Shown: positions 47,507 through 61,644 of the stretch, one piece after another
How the letters are laid out: every line of letters starts with the position of its first letter
How positions within the stretch are numbered: the first letter of the stretch is position 1
From: Gordonia liuliyuniae
GTDB lineage: Bacteria > Actinomycetota > Actinomycetes > Mycobacteriales > Mycobacteriaceae
NCBI RefSeq assembly: GCF_021739025.1
Contig: NZ_JAKKOT010000004.1
Span: 248,001 to 312,000 of the forward strand
Direction of reading: 5' to 3'
DNA: 64,000 bases
Made by a program: the position numbers and the translations under genes
Notes under the pieces: model-generated
Told to the model about the DNA's origin: nothing
What the model saw: the letters and a program-made list of their open reading frames with translations, nothing else
The model's database searches: none

Positions 47507-49174
47507 CTACAGATACTGCCCGGTGTTCGATTCGGTGTCGATGGCGCGGCTGGCACCGCTCCCCTTACCGGTGACGAGCGTCCGAATGTAGACGATGCGC
47601 TCGCCCTTCTTACCCGAGATCCGAGCCCAGTCGTCCGGGTTGGTGGTGTTCGGCAGGTCTTCGTTCTCCGAGAACTCGTCGAGGATCGAGTCCATGAGGT
47701 GCCCGATCCGCAGGCCGCGCTGCCCACTCTCCAGGTGCGCCTTGATCGCGTACTTCTTCGCGCGGTCGACGATGTTCTGGATCATCGCGCCGGAGTTGAA
47801 GTCCTTGAAGTACATGATCTCTTTGTCGCCGTTGGCGTAGGTCACTTCGAGGAAGCGGTTGTCGTCGGTCTCCGAGTACATCCGCTCGACGACGCGCTGG
47901 ATCATCGCGTCCACACAGGCCTGCGGCTGCCCACCGAACTCGGCGACGTCGTCCGGGTGCAACGGCAGATCGACGGTCAGGTACTTGGAGAAGATGTCGA
48001 TCGCCGATTCGGCGTCGGGACGCTCGATCTTGATCTTCACGTCCAAGCGGCCCGGGCGGAGGATCGCGGGATCGATCATGTCCTCGCGGTTCGACGCGCC
48101 GATCACGATCACGTTCTCGAGGCCTTCGACACCGTCGATCTCGCTGAGCAGCTGCGGGACGACGGTCGTCTCGACGTCGGAGGAGACGCCCGAACCGCGG
48201 GTGCGGAAGATCGAGTCCATCTCGTCGAAGAACACGATCACCGGGGTTCCTTCGGACGCCTTCTCTCGGGCGCGCTGGAAAATCAACCGGATGTGGCGTT
48301 CGGTCTCGCCGACGAACTTGTTGAGGAGTTCGGGCCCCTTGATGTTCAAGAAGTACGATTTCGCCTCGGCCGAGTTGTCGCCGCGGTGTTCGGCGATCTG
48401 CCGCGCGAGCGAGTTCGCGACCGCTTTCGCAATGAGCGTCTTGCCGTTGCCGGGAGGACCGTACAGGAGCACGCCCTTCGGCGGACGCAACGAGTATTCG
48501 GCGAACAGGTCGCTGTGCAGGAACGGCAGTTCGACGGCGTCGCGGATCTGCTCGATCTGTCGGCGCAGACCACCGATGTCCGTGTAGTCCACGTCCGGCA
48601 CCTCTTCGAGGACGAGGTCCTCCACTTCGGCCTTCGGGATGCGCTCGAGCGCATAACCGGCCTTGCCGTCGACGAGGAGCGAATCGCCGGGCCGCAGCTT
48701 CCGGTCGGACTCGCCTCCCCCGTCGAGGTGGACGAGCGTGTCGGCGAGCTGCACCACCCGCTCCTCGTCGGTGTGCCCGACGACGAGCGCACGGCGACCG
48801 CCGTCGAGGACCTCACGGAGAGTGGAGATCTCACCGACCTCGTCATAGCCGAGTGCTTCGACGACGGTCAGCGCTTCGTTCAATCGAACCGACTGGCCGC
48901 GGTTCAACGCCGCGACGTCGATGTTCGGCGACACCGTCAATCGCATCTTGCGTCCGGAGGTGAACACGTCGACGTTGTCGTCGGAGGCGACACCGAGGAG
49001 GACGCCGTAGCCGCTCGGCGGCTGACCGAGATTGTCGACCTCTTCGCGCAGTGTGACGAGTTGTTGGCGTGCTTCCCTGAGCGTGTCGAGAAGCTTCGCG
49101 TTGCGCTCGGTCAGCTTGTCGATCTGCTCCTGCGGAGTTTGTCCCTGCGCACCAGACTCCGTCGTCGGGGTCAT
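47507..49174 (-). CDS. mpa: Proteasome ATPase Mpa (ARC)
   Basis: A 555-residue AAA ATPase. An N-terminal coiled coil (about residues 12-50) binds Pup, followed by OB-fold interdomain, then the AAA module with Walker A GPPGNGKT (239-246) and Walker [11 protein letters not shown] (312-321). The C-terminus ends GQYL, whose penultimate tyrosine docks to the proteasome alpha ring. It unfolds pupylated proteins for degradation. The ATG at 49174 has GAAGGAGG before it. Three 17-bp repeats with GTAC lie immediately upstream. Confidence 0.96.
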   Translation of the reverse strand: MTPTTESGAQGQTPQEQIDKLTERNAKLLDTLREARQQLVTLREEVDNLGQPPSGYGVLLGVASDDNVDVFTSGRKMRLTVSPNIDVAALNRGQSVRLNEALTVVEALGYDEVGEISTLREVLDGGRRALVVGHTDEERVVQLADTLVHLDGGGESDRKLRPGDSLLVDGKAGYALERIPKAEVEDLVLEEVPDVDYTDIGGLRRQIEQIRDAVELPFLHSDLFAEYSLRPPKGVLLYGPPGNGKTLIAKAVANSLARQIAEHRGDNSAEAKSYFLNIKGPELLNKFVGETERHIRLIFQRAREKASEGTPVIVFFDEMDSIFRTRGSGVSSDVETTVVPQLLSEIDGVEGLENVIVIGASNREDMIDPAILRPGRLDVKIKIERPDAESAIDIFSKYLTVDLPLHPDDVAEFGGQPQACVDAMIQRVVERMYSETDDNRFLEVTYANGDKEIMYFKDFNSGAMIQNIVDRAKKYAIKAHLESGQRGLRIGHLMDSILDEFSENEDLPNTTNPDDWARISGKKGERIVYIRTLVTGKGSGASRAIDTESNTGQYL

Positions 49175-49192
49175 CGGTCCTCCTTCGTCCCT

Positions 49193-49250
49193 GTACAACC
49201 TGTGATGTCGTACAGCTTGTGACGCTGTACAAACTGTGACGCTGTACCTG
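49193..49250. repeat. 17-bp repeat with GTAC core, trmI 3' end / mpa promoter
   Basis: GTAC occurs at 49193, 49210, 49227 and 49244, spacing exactly 17. In minus sense units read GTACAGCGTCACAGTTT, GTACAGCGTCACAAGCT, GTACGACATCACAGGTT, followed by GTACAGG. The array starts 9 bases after trmI and ends 18 bases before the mpa ATG. Confidence 0.9.
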
Positions 49251-49258
49251 CTTCTACG

Positions 49259-50149
<891 letters not shown>

Positions 50150-50151
50150 TC

Positions 50152-51009
50152 ATGTCTGAGCATGCACCGGCAGCCCCCAGCTACTACCGTCCGATCGCCG
50201 CGCCCGACGGCGCCGATCCCGGGTACGAGTACTTCGTCCCGACGGCGGCAACGGTGAGCGTCTGGTCGTCGGACATCCAGCACGGCGGTCCGCCCGCCGG
50301 TCTGATGATGCGTGCATTGATCCGCGCCGCAGGCGACGACGGGAAGGCGTTCACGCGGGTCACCACGGAGATTCTCGGCGCGATTGGCCTCGGCGTGAAC
50401 CGAGTCCGCGCATCGGTGGTGCGACCGGGCAAGCGCATCGCTCAGGTGGCCGCCGATCTCGAGGTGCAGGCGCCGTCCGGCGAGTTCCGGGTCGTGGCAC
50501 GCACCGTCGCGTGGCGGATCATGACCGGCGACTCGTCGCCCGTCGAGCATTCGCCGGTGCCACCGCTGCCCGCCGGACCGGACGAGCTCCCGCAGATCGT
50601 GGGTTTCCCCGACGATGGTGAGATGGCTGTCCCGTGGGGCAGGATCGGCTTCATCGGGACCACCGTCATCGCACGCCAGGCCGGTCGGAACGGGCAGACC
50701 CCTGCCGTCTGGATTCGCCCTGCGATCGGGTTGATCGAAGACGAGGAGATGTCACCGCTCGAATCGATGTTCACGGTGCTCGACGTCGCGAACGGCGTCG
50801 GCACACAGGTCGATCCGACCCAGTGGTCGTGGATGAACATGGACACGACCGTGCATCTCGTCGCACAGCCGACGAGCCCCTGGTTGGGCTTAGACGCGGA
50901 CCTCGCGATCGGGGCCGCCGGCTACGGCGCAAGCTTCGCCGACCTGTACGACGTCTCCGGCTTCCTCGGCCGGTCCGCCCAGACCGATATGATCGCCCCC
51001 GCCGGCTGA
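50152..51009 (+). CDS. Acyl-CoA thioesterase-like protein (double hot-dog)
   Basis: A 285-residue protein with two hot-dog-like halves: SSDIQHGGPPAGLMMRALIR carries the first-half helix, RVTTEILGAIGLGVNRVRA a strand pair, and the second half ends WMNMDTTVHLVAQPTSPWLG and GYGASFADLYDVSG. This matches the thioesterase-like superfamily (TesB-type) often found in actinobacteria. The substrate is unknown. The ATG at 50152 lies 7 bases after TAGAGT (50139-50144), indicating a leaderless mRNA. It is convergent with hisG. Confidence 0.75.
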   Translation: MSEHAPAAPSYYRPIAAPDGADPGYEYFVPTAATVSVWSSDIQHGGPPAGLMMRALIRAAGDDGKAFTRVTTEILGAIGLGVNRVRASVVRPGKRIAQVAADLEVQAPSGEFRVVARTVAWRIMTGDSSPVEHSPVPPLPAGPDELPQIVGFPDDGEMAVPWGRIGFIGTTVIARQAGRNGQTPAVWIRPAIGLIEDEEMSPLESMFTVLDVANGVGTQVDPTQWSWMNMDTTVHLVAQPTSPWLGLDADLAIGAAGYGASFADLYDVSGFLGRSAQTDMIAPAG

Positions 51010-51035
51010 GCGGACGCTGGCCGGAGAGGCCCGTG

Positions 51036-51068
51036 CGCGTCGCGTCACAAGGGCGTGCGCGCGACGCG
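51036..51068. terminator. Hairpin between the thioesterase gene and hisG
   Basis: CGCGTCGCG (51036-51044) pairs with CGCGACGCG (51060-51068) around a 15-base loop in the 59-bp convergent gap. Could stop transcription in either direction. Confidence 0.4.
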
Positions 51069-51917
51069 TCAGAAGCGGCAGCTGCGGATGTCGGAGGCGA
51101 GGATGGCGCGGACGCCGAGCTCAGACAGGTCGTCCATCAGCGACTGATGCGTCTTGCGCGGGACCATCGCTCGGACGGCGAGCCAATCCGGGTCGAGCAT
51201 CGGGGACACCGTCGGAGACTCGATGCCCGGAGTCTTGGCGACGGCGGCGTCCAGGAGGGTCTTCGGGCAGTCGTAGTCGATCATCACGTACTGCTGACCG
51301 AAGACGACGCCCTGCACGCGTGCGATGAACTGTTTCGCAGCCTTCGACGGCTCAGGCGATTCGGGATTGCGGATCAAGACCGCTTCGGAGTCGCACAGCG
51401 AGTCGCCGAAAGCCGTGAGATCGTGCAGTCGCAGAGTCCGCCCGGAGCCGACGACGTCGGCGATCGCATCGGCGACCCCCAACTGGATGGAGATCTCGAC
51501 GGCGCCGTCGAGGCGGATGATCTCCGCTTCGATCCGTCGTTCGGCGAGGTCGCGGCGCACGAGATTCGGGTATGACGTCGCGATCCGCTTGCCGGCGAGA
51601 TCTTCGACCCCCCACCCCTGGTCGGCAGGCGCGGCGTACCGAAAGGACGACGACCCGAAGCCGAGCGCCACCTCTTCGAGTACCTCGGCGCCGGAGTCGG
51701 CGGCCAGGTCACGCCCGGTGATTCCGAGATCGAGGGTCCCCGCCCCGACGTAGATCGCGACGTCTTTGGGACGCAGGAAGTAGAACTCGACGTCGTTGTT
51801 GACGTCGATGACGGACAGGTCCTTCGGATCGGCCCGCTTCCGGTAGCCGGCTTCGGAGAGGATCCCGGCAGCGGCTTCAGACAATGCGCCCTTGTTCGGG
51901 ACTGCGACACGCAACAT
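51069..51917 (-). CDS. hisG: ATP phosphoribosyltransferase HisG (long form)
   Basis: A 282-residue enzyme. It starts [20 protein letters not shown], has [12 protein letters not shown] and [20 protein letters not shown] (the PRPP loop), and a C-terminal ACT-like histidine-binding domain from about 210 on, so it is the long, feedback-inhibited form. It makes the first committed step of histidine synthesis. ATG at 51917, 13 bases after the hisE stop. Confidence 0.96.
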   Translation of the reverse strand: MLRVAVPNKGALSEAAAGILSEAGYRKRADPKDLSVIDVNNDVEFYFLRPKDVAIYVGAGTLDLGITGRDLAADSGAEVLEEVALGFGSSSFRYAAPADQGWGVEDLAGKRIATSYPNLVRRDLAERRIEAEIIRLDGAVEISIQLGVADAIADVVGSGRTLRLHDLTAFGDSLCDSEAVLIRNPESPEPSKAAKQFIARVQGVVFGQQYVMIDYDCPKTLLDAAVAKTPGIESPTVSPMLDPDWLAVRAMVPRKTHQSLMDDLSELGVRAILASDIRSCRF

Positions 51918-51930
51918 GAGTCAGACGTTC

Positions 51931-52194
51931 CTAGAGGTAGCGGTAGATGTCGGCCGGGTTCAGGCCTCGTTTGATCATCATGACCTGGAGCCAGTAGACG
52001 AGCTGCGAGATCTCTTCCGAGAGCGCGTCGTCGGACTCGTGTTCGGCGGCCAACCACACTTCGCCCGCTTCTTCGATGATCTTCTTGCCGAGCGTATGGA
52101 CGCCGTGGTCGAGCGCGGCCACCGTGCCGCTGCCTTCGGGGCGGGTCTCGGCCTTGTCGGCCAGCTCAGCGAAGAGTTCGTCGAAGGTTTTCAC
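51931..52194 (-). CDS. hisE: Phosphoribosyl-ATP pyrophosphatase HisE
   Basis: An 87-residue all-alpha pyrophosphatase: [35 protein letters not shown] with the metal-binding EE..E pattern, and [18 protein letters not shown]. It hydrolyses PR-ATP made by HisG. GTG at 52194; hisG follows on the same strand. HisI is not encoded nearby, as in mycobacteria where hisE and hisG are apart from the main his operon. Confidence 0.95.
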   Translation of the reverse strand: MKTFDELFAELADKAETRPEGSGTVAALDHGVHTLGKKIIEEAGEVWLAAEHESDDALSEEISQLVYWLQVMMIKRGLNPADIYRYL

Positions 52195-52314
52195 GTGACC
52201 TATTTTCGCACGACGCGCACGACGTCGGATGACCGGCCCGTTGATCCGGTGAGAGCGCCGCGACCAGCTTCCGCCCCGCCGGTTGAGTGATGTGCGGGGA
52301 GCCAGCGACGGTGC

Positions 52315-52998
52315 TCAAACGTGGGGGTGCGCGAGGGCGGCCGCCAGGTCGTCGAGGTTGAGACCGACGAGCGAGTCCCGGTAGGTGTACGTGGCGCGCG
52401 GCTGCACCTCGATCGCCGACGGCACGATGATCGCGCGCACGCCCGCGGCGAACGTCGCGGCCGCACCCGCGGGCGAGTCCTCGACCGCCAGGCAGCGGGC
52501 GATCGGGAAACCGACGAGTTCGGCGGCACGACGGTAGATGTGCGGAGCGGGTTTGCCAGCCTCGACCTCGTCGCCGCACACCGTCGTGACGAACCGTTCG
52601 GCGCCGATCGTCGACAACAGCACGTCGGTCACCTCCCGCATCGTGTTCGTCACGAGAACCATCGGGATGTCGGCTCCGGCAACCAACTCGAGCGCGTCGA
52701 CCGCGCCCGGCCGCCACGGCGGGCCGCCGTCGAACAACTCGAGGACACGCTGAACCATCCAGTCTTCGTCGGCGTCGAAGTCACGACCGGCCTCGGGGAC
52801 GAGGGCCGCGTCGTACACCTTCGTCATCGCGTCGACCGAACTGTTTCCCATCGTCGAATCCCGCAGCGCGTCGGTCATCTCGATGTCGAGCCGGTTCGCG
52901 AACTCGACGAGAACCTTCTCCCACAACGGTTCGGTGTCGAGCAGCGTCCCGTCCATATCCCAGAACAGGGCGTCGGGAAGGCGTGCGTCATCGGTCAC
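52315..52998 (-). CDS. HAD-superfamily phosphatase
   Basis: A 227-residue HAD enzyme with DALFWDMDGTLLDTEPLWEK (motif I, catalytic DxD), MVLVTNTMR (motif II), the lysine in EAGKPAPHIYRR (motif III) and LAVEDSPAGAAATFAAG (motif IV). The cap domain between 20 and 90 is alpha-helical, as in beta-phosphoglucomutase-like or phosphoglycolate phosphatase relatives; the substrate is unknown. The GTG at 52998 follows AGGAGG. It lies 65 bases after metH on the same strand and may share its mRNA. Confidence 0.85.
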   Translation of the reverse strand: MTDDARLPDALFWDMDGTLLDTEPLWEKVLVEFANRLDIEMTDALRDSTMGNSSVDAMTKVYDAALVPEAGRDFDADEDWMVQRVLELFDGGPPWRPGAVDALELVAGADIPMVLVTNTMREVTDVLLSTIGAERFVTTVCGDEVEAGKPAPHIYRRAAELVGFPIARCLAVEDSPAGAAATFAAGVRAIIVPSAIEVQPRATYTYRDSLVGLNLDDLAAALAHPHV

Positions 52999-53063
52999 TG
53001 GTGTCCTCCTGGAAGGGTCGGGCGCGAAGTGGTCCGACCCCCACCCTCGGCACGCCGACCGAT

Positions 53064-56675
<3,612 letters not shown>

Positions 56676-56726
56676 GCCCCCTAGGGTAGTTCGCCCCAGT
56701 TCGTACTCCCCCGTAGGCTCTGCCCA

Positions 56727-57599
56727 GTGAACTCTCCGCGTCCCCCTGGACTACCCGTACTGCGCCGCCCGGTCATGATCGTCGCCTTCGGCGGATGGAA
56801 CGACGCGGGCGATTCCGCCACCGGCGCGGTGGAACATCTGGCTCTTACCTGGGACGCCACCGATCTTCAAGAGATCGATGGCGAGGAGTTCTACGATTTC
56901 GCGTCGACGCGGCCCACGATCGCCCAAGTCGACGGGGTGACCCGACGCATACAGTGGCCGAGCACGTCGGTGTCGTACGCGACGCTCCCCGACAGCCAGC
57001 GCGACGTCGTGTTCGTCCTCGGCCCGGAACCGAATCTGCGGTGGCGAACCTTCTCCACGCAGCTCGTCGACCTCGCCGAGGCGCTCGGCGTCGAGCTCGT
57101 GGTGATGCTGGGCGCGTTGCTGGCCGACACCCCGCACACTCGGCCGGTGCCGGTGTCGGGGTCCGCCGAGACGAAGTCCGCCGCGACCCGCTTCGGGTTG
57201 TCGCCGAGCAAGTATGAGGGGCCGACCGGGATCACCGGAGTACTGCAGGACGCGTTCGTCCAGGCTGGCGTTCCGTCGATCTCGCTGTGGGCGGCGGTGC
57301 CGCACTACATCGCGCACCCGCCGAACCCGAAGGCCGTACTCGCGCTGCTGGACCGGCTCGAAGCGGTCATCGAGGTGTCGATCGACACTGGGCCGCTCGC
57401 CGAGCAGGCTCAGCAGTGGCAGGAGGCCGTCGACGAGATGATGTCGGACGACGACGACATGGCGGCGTATGTTCGGGAGCTCGAGGAGACCGAGGACGCA
57501 GCGTCGTCGGACGACGAGGGCGCGCTCACCGAAGTCGACGGCGACACCTTGGCCGCCGAGTTCGAGCGGTACCTGCGTCGCCGCAACGAAGGCCAGTGA
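56727..57599 (+). CDS. PAC2-family protein (Rv2125-like)
   Basis: A 290-residue protein with the PAC2 pattern: RRPVMIVAFGGWNDAGDSAT at the N-terminus, DVVFVLGPEPNLRWRTFS, LVVMLGALLADTPHTRPVPV, and GITGVLQDAFVQAGVPSISL. Archaeal and eukaryotic relatives assist proteasome assembly; the actinobacterial members (Rv2125) have been considered as candidate proteasome assembly factors without firm proof. The C-terminus is highly acidic. The GTG at 56727 lies 7 bases after TAGGCT (56714-56719), indicating leaderless expression. Divergent from metH. Confidence 0.85.
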   Translation: MNSPRPPGLPVLRRPVMIVAFGGWNDAGDSATGAVEHLALTWDATDLQEIDGEEFYDFASTRPTIAQVDGVTRRIQWPSTSVSYATLPDSQRDVVFVLGPEPNLRWRTFSTQLVDLAEALGVELVVMLGALLADTPHTRPVPVSGSAETKSAATRFGLSPSKYEGPTGITGVLQDAFVQAGVPSISLWAAVPHYIAHPPNPKAVLALLDRLEAVIEVSIDTGPLAEQAQQWQEAVDEMMSDDDDMAAYVRELEETEDAASSDDEGALTEVDGDTLAAEFERYLRRRNEGQ

Positions 57600-57614
57600 C
57601 GCTAACGCGTCGGT

Positions 57615-57923
57615 TCAGCCGATCTGTTCGATCTCGACCACCGGGGTCGTGATCCGCCAGGTCCGCACGTCCGGGTCGTCGGCGGCCGATACCCAGAACT
57701 GAGCCGGCTCACCGACCGTGCACTGTTTGACGCCGAGCAGCGGGATGTCCTGCGAGTCGCGCCGCAGCTCGCTGACCTCCCACCGTTGATCGTCGTGCCT
57801 GCCGACGCCGGGGGCACGCAGCAACGTCATCTCGCCGAAGTCGAGGACGTACGTCGACGTGTGCGTGACGACGGTCCACACACCTTCGGACGTGCTGGCT
57901 GGAATGGTGGTCTTCCGAGGCAT
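57615..57923 (-). CDS. Small hypothetical protein after mshC
   Basis: I do not recognise this 102-residue protein. It begins MPRKTTIPASTSEGVWTVVT and consists of predicted beta strands (STYVLDFGEMTLLRAPG, RRDSQDIPLLGVKQCTVGEP, WRITTPVVEIEQIG) with no membrane segment. It may be a small beta-barrel. The ATG at 57923 is 4 bases after the mshC stop, so it is the second gene of that transcript. No function is implied beyond co-expression with mycothiol synthesis. Confidence 0.65.
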   Translation of the reverse strand: MPRKTTIPASTSEGVWTVVTHTSTYVLDFGEMTLLRAPGVGRHDDQRWEVSELRRDSQDIPLLGVKQCTVGEPAQFWVSAADDPDVRTWRITTPVVEIEQIG

Positions 57924-57927
57924 GCCG

Positions 57928-59178
57928 TCACCCTCGCGGTGCGATGTCGACGCCGAGGAGTGCATCGACCGCGTCCGCGATCAGCCCAGGCGACTCGGTC
58001 GAGGAGCCGATCCCGAGGATCGCGTCCGCAGCCCAGGCGTCGACGGCGGCGAGCGCTTTCGGCGTGTCCAGGTCGTCGGCGAGGTGCTGGCGCAACCGGG
58101 CGACGGTGTCCGTCGCGTCCGGCGCGGTCGACACGCGTGCGGCCCGTCGCCACGTCGCCAGGCGCCGTTCGCCGTCGGAGAGCACCTGATCGGTCCACAT
58201 TCGGTCCTGGCGGTAGTGGCCGCTGAGCAGGCCGAGGCGGACGGCACTCGCGTCGACGCCGTTGGCGCGCAGCACCGACACCTTCACCAAGTTTCCGAGG
58301 CTCTTGGACATCTTCTCCCCGTCCAGCCCGATCATGCCGGTGTGGACGTAGGTGCGCGCGAACCGTCGCTCACCGGTGGCGGCTTCGGCGTGCGCGGCGG
58401 AGAACTCGTGGTGCGGGAAGATCAGGTCGCTGCCACCGCCCTGAACGTCGAACCCCATCCCGAGCCGGTTGAGCGCGATGGCCGAGCACTCGATGTGCCA
58501 GCCGGGTCTGCCGTCGCCGAACGGCGACGGCCAAGCGGGTTCGCCGGGACGCTGCACACGCCACAGCAGCGCGTCGAGCGGATTGCGCTTGCCCTTCCGG
58601 TCCGGATCGCCGCCGCGTTCGGCGAAGAACGTGGCCATGGTCTGTACGTCGTAGTTCGACTCGTAGCCGAACTGGGGCGTCGCGTCGACGTCGAAGTAGA
58701 CGTCCGGGTACTCGGGGTCGTCGACGATGTACGCGGCGCCGATCTCCAGGAGCCGCTCGACGGCGGCGACGACCTCGTCGACTGATTCGACGGCTCCGAT
58801 GTAGTCACGGGGCGCCAACACGCGGAGTGCTGCCATGTCGTCGCGGAAGAGGTCGATCTCCCCCGACCCGAGGTCACGCCAGTCGACGCCGTCACGCTCC
58901 GCACGCTCGAACAGCGGATCGTCGACATCGGTGATGTTCTGAACATAGTGCACGTCGTGGCCCTGATCGCGCAGGACCCGGTTGATCAGGTCGAACGTCA
59001 CATAGGTCGCGGCGTGGCCGAGGTGGGTGGCGTCGTACGGGGTGATACCGCAGACGTACATGGTGGCTACCGGCCCCGGAGCCAGTGGTTTCACCTGTGC
59101 GTCGGACGTGTCGTAGAGGCGGAGGGCCGGTGCGGTGCCGGGCACGGAGGGAATCTGGGGCGACGACCACGACTGCAT
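57928..59178 (-). CDS. mshC: Cysteine--mycothiol ligase precursor enzyme MshC
   Basis: A 416-residue cysteinyl-tRNA-synthetase-like ligase. The HIGH-type motif is THLGHAATY, the zinc cysteine is in [20 protein letters not shown] and [11 protein letters not shown] follow, and KMSKSLGN is the nucleotide-binding motif. It joins cysteine to GlcN-inositol in mycothiol synthesis. The anticodon-binding C-terminal domain of CysS is missing, which separates MshC from CysRS. The ATG at 59178 lies 7 bases after TACAGT (minus sense, 59186-59191) without an RBS. Confidence 0.95.
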   Translation of the reverse strand: MQSWSSPQIPSVPGTAPALRLYDTSDAQVKPLAPGPVATMYVCGITPYDATHLGHAATYVTFDLINRVLRDQGHDVHYVQNITDVDDPLFERAERDGVDWRDLGSGEIDLFRDDMAALRVLAPRDYIGAVESVDEVVAAVERLLEIGAAYIVDDPEYPDVYFDVDATPQFGYESNYDVQTMATFFAERGGDPDRKGKRNPLDALLWRVQRPGEPAWPSPFGDGRPGWHIECSAIALNRLGMGFDVQGGGSDLIFPHHEFSAAHAEAATGERRFARTYVHTGMIGLDGEKMSKSLGNLVKVSVLRANGVDASAVRLGLLSGHYRQDRMWTDQVLSDGERRLATWRRAARVSTAPDATDTVARLRQHLADDLDTPKALAAVDAWAADAILGIGSSTESPGLIADAVDALLGVDIAPRG

Positions 59179-59256
59179 GCGTCCAACTGTATGTGTGGTG
59201 CGCCCGGGCCGAGTATCGGGGCCTGTCGGAAGGTGGACCGTCATCGGCTCAACCGG

Positions 59257-60072
59257 TCAGAAGGGAGGCCACGGGATGGCGCGTTCGGATGGCGGCATCG
59301 GCAGCACCCCGTCGTCGCCGAGGACGCGGGCGCGACGGCGCACGGCCGCGATCTCCTCGTCGGTGATCAGTCCGCGCAGACGCACGGTGAGTACGTCGTC
59401 GGGGTCGGCGAGCCGCTTCGCCAGCCGGCACAGATCGTCGCTCGACTCGGCGGGCAGCGGCCGACCCGCCCAGCCCCATAGAACGGTCCGGAGCTTGTTC
59501 TCGGCGTGCAGACAGATCCCGTGATCGATCCCGTACAGGTGTCCGTCCCCGTCAACGAGAATGTGGCCGCCCTTACGGTCGGCGTTGTTGATGACCACGT
59601 CGAACACGGCGAGCCGCAACAAGTCCGGGCGATCGGCGTGCACCAGTGCGACCAGACGTCCGTCCTCGTCGTAGGCATGCAGGACGGGCATCTGGTCGTC
59701 GGCGATCTCGTCGAGGGGCGCCAGGTCGACCGGGTCGGGTCCGGACGGCTCGTCGGGCACGTGAATCCACCGCTGCACCATGCCGGGACCGAGGTCGGCG
59801 TCGGCGGGGCCGTCGTCGCGCAATACCGTCTCGGGCACGAGATCCCACCCCAACGCGTCACTGATCAGATAGGTCGCCACCTCGCGCCCGGCCAGGTGCC
59901 CGTCGGGAAAGTCCCAGAGCGGGGCCTCGCCGCGGATCGGCTTGTAGACGCACATGAACTCGGCGTCGCCGTCGGAGACTCGGCAGGCCAACGCCAGGTT
60001 GCTCGCCGTCGGGACCCGACCGAGAACGGTGAGGTCCCCGCCTGCGAGGACCTCGAGAACGTCGGAGTTCAC
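59257..60072 (-). CDS. PI3K/PI4K-like kinase-fold protein (SCO1664 / Rv2133c-like)
   Basis: A 271-residue protein of the SCO1664 family. CVYKPIRGEAPLWDFPDGHL gives the ATP-binding lysine region, VINNADRKGGHILVDGDG and YGIDHGICLH have the N-D and D-H-G features of PI3K/HipA-like kinases. The natural substrate is unknown. GTG at 60072, overlapping the DUF3090 stop by GTGA. The same trio order (Rv2135c, Rv2134c, Rv2133c) occurs in mycobacteria. Confidence 0.82.
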   Translation of the reverse strand: MNSDVLEVLAGGDLTVLGRVPTASNLALACRVSDGDAEFMCVYKPIRGEAPLWDFPDGHLAGREVATYLISDALGWDLVPETVLRDDGPADADLGPGMVQRWIHVPDEPSGPDPVDLAPLDEIADDQMPVLHAYDEDGRLVALVHADRPDLLRLAVFDVVINNADRKGGHILVDGDGHLYGIDHGICLHAENKLRTVLWGWAGRPLPAESSDDLCRLAKRLADPDDVLTVRLRGLITDEEIAAVRRRARVLGDDGVLPMPPSERAIPWPPF

Positions 60073-60794
60073 TCGCGCGTATCGTCGTCAGACTCGTCGG
60101 ACTCGCCGGATTCATCAGACTCGTCGAACTCATCGGAGAAGTCGTCTTCGACCTCGAACGCAGTGTCGACTCCAGGGATGACTCGCCCCAACGCGGCGAG
60201 CACGTCGGGATCGATGAACTCGATCGACCGCGAGAACTCGACGTCGCGCTTGTACCCGTTGCTGCGTGCGCAGATGTGCCCGCTCGGGTCGAGCGGTTGG
60301 TTGCACAGCGGGCACACCGGCCGTCCGGCGGAGATGACCCGCATCGATCGTGCGCTGAACTCGCGTGCTGCGTCGGCGTTCAGGAAGATCCGGACCGTGT
60401 CCGGTCCTTCGTCGGTGTCGTCGAGGATGACGCTCTCGTCCAACGGCTGCTCGGTGATCGCCAGGAGTTCGACGACGACCGACGAGGCTTCGGCGTCCCA
60501 GCCGAGCCCCATCGAGCCGACGCGGAACTCCGCATCGATCGGCATCGTCAGCGGCGCCGTGTCCGCGACGGCATCCGTCTCCGGGGGCACGGAGGCACCG
60601 AACCGCCGGGCGACTTCGTCGAGGAGGTAGCCGAGACGATCAGCGAGAATCAGGACCTGCTGTTTTTCGAGTTCGACACTCATCAACCGCTGGTCCTGCG
60701 AGACCTGGAGGAAGAACGTCCGGTCGCCGGGCTCGCCGACCGTGCCCGCCACGAAACGGTTCGGCGTCCGGAACTCATGAATGGTGCGCGACAC
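60069..60794 (-). CDS. DUF3090 family protein (Rv2134c-like)
   Basis: A 241-residue protein: RTIHEFRTPNRFVAGTVGEP, FFLQVSQDQRLMSVELEKQQ and VCPLCNQPLDPSGHICAR, the last with two cysteines, histidine and cysteine that may bind zinc. The function is unknown but the protein is conserved with its neighbours in many actinobacteria. The last 25 residues are (S/D/E)-rich because of 9-bp repeats (DESDESGESDESDDD). GTG start at 60794. It is 45 bases downstream of the histidine phosphatase gene. Confidence 0.85.
   Translation of the reverse strand: MSRTIHEFRTPNRFVAGTVGEPGDRTFFLQVSQDQRLMSVELEKQQVLILADRLGYLLDEVARRFGASVPPETDAVADTAPLTMPIDAEFRVGSMGLGWDAEASSVVVELLAITEQPLDESVILDDTDEGPDTVRIFLNADAAREFSARSMRVISAGRPVCPLCNQPLDPSGHICARSNGYKRDVEFSRSIEFIDPDVLAALGRVIPGVDTAFEVEDDFSDEFDESDESGESDESDDDTRE
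60091..60135 (-). repeat. 9-bp in-frame repeats at the DUF3090 3' end
   Basis: GACTCGTCG-type 9-mers repeat five times from 60091 to 60135, encoding repeated (S/G)(D/E)E(S/F)-type acidic triplets close to the stop. Confidence 0.8.
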
Positions 60795-60839
60795 GTCTAC
60801 TCCGCTTTCCTTCTCATCGTCTTCACGGTACCCGCGGAC

Positions 60840-61514
60840 TCAGGCGCCCGCTCCGCCGCCGACCTCGGCGTCTGCGTGCACCCGCGGCGCGGGCAGGGTC
60901 AGCGAACCGCCGTTGTTGACGGTCAGCACGTACGGACGGTCGTGCGAGTATCCGATCACGGTGATCGATGCCGGGTCGACGACGATGCGTTGAAACGCGT
61001 CCAAGTGCATGCCGAGCGCATCGGCGACGACGGACTTGATGACGTCGCCGTGCGAGCACGCCAGCCAGACTCCGTGTCCGTCCGCGCCGCTGTACTCGCG
61101 GTCGAGCGCGCGGACGGCGGCCGTCGCTCGCCGCGACACGTCGGCGAGGCCTTCGCCGTCGGGGAACACCGCGTGCGACGGGTTCCGCTGCACCGTCTTC
61201 CACAGCGGCTCGTTGACGAGGTCGGTGAGCTTGCGTCCACTCCACTGCCCGTAGTCGACCTCCGCGAGCCGGTCGTCGATCACTTCGGGGACCCCGTCCA
61301 ATTGGTCGACGAGCGGCGCGACGGTCTCCCCGCACCGCTGCAGCGGTGACCGGACGACCGCCTGCAGCCGGCTCGCGACGTCGCCGAGGCGACCGATGAG
61401 GTCGAGCGACTGGGCACGCCCCTTGTCGTCGAGCGCGACGCCCGGGGTCCGTCCCGCGAGGACGCCGGAGGTGTTGGCCGTCGATCGTCCGTGCCGGACG
61501 AGGATCACCGTCAT
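60840..61514 (-). CDS. Histidine phosphatase/phosphomutase-family protein (Rv2135c-like)
   Basis: A 224-residue member of the histidine phosphatase superfamily: MTVILVRHGRSTANTSG carries the RHG catalytic motif, RSPLQRCGETV the second arginine, and ACSHGDVIKSV the second histidine. The Rv2135c homologue has acid phosphatase activity. It is ahead of DUF3090 and kinase-like genes on the same strand. The ATG at 61514 has no obvious RBS. Confidence 0.88.
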   Translation of the reverse strand: MTVILVRHGRSTANTSGVLAGRTPGVALDDKGRAQSLDLIGRLGDVASRLQAVVRSPLQRCGETVAPLVDQLDGVPEVIDDRLAEVDYGQWSGRKLTDLVNEPLWKTVQRNPSHAVFPDGEGLADVSRRATAAVRALDREYSGADGHGVWLACSHGDVIKSVVADALGMHLDAFQRIVVDPASITVIGYSHDRPYVLTVNNGGSLTLPAPRVHADAEVGGGAGA

Positions 61515-61544
61515 GGCGTTCAGGCTACGGCGTGACGGCAGGCC

Positions 61545-61641
61545 GGTGACAGCAGACGGGTGACAGCAGACGGGTGATGACGAGACAGGCGTGATGACGA
61601 GACAGGCGTGATGACAGGGCAGGCGTGATGACAGGGCTGGG
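61545..61641. repeat. 14-bp and 17-bp tandem repeats downstream of uppP
   Basis: GGTGACAGCAGAC repeats at 61545 and 61559 (period 14, with GGTGAT at 61573), then GTGATGAC at 61574, 61591, 61608 and 61625 (period 17). GTGATGACG is also found in the last codons of uppP at 61652. The array fills most of the 130-bp gap. Confidence 0.9.
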
Positions 61642-61644
61642 GGC

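Noticed and set aside
47699-49222. 507-codon open frame opposite mpa
   Set aside because: Shadow; mpa carries intact AAA motifs and the C-terminal QYL.
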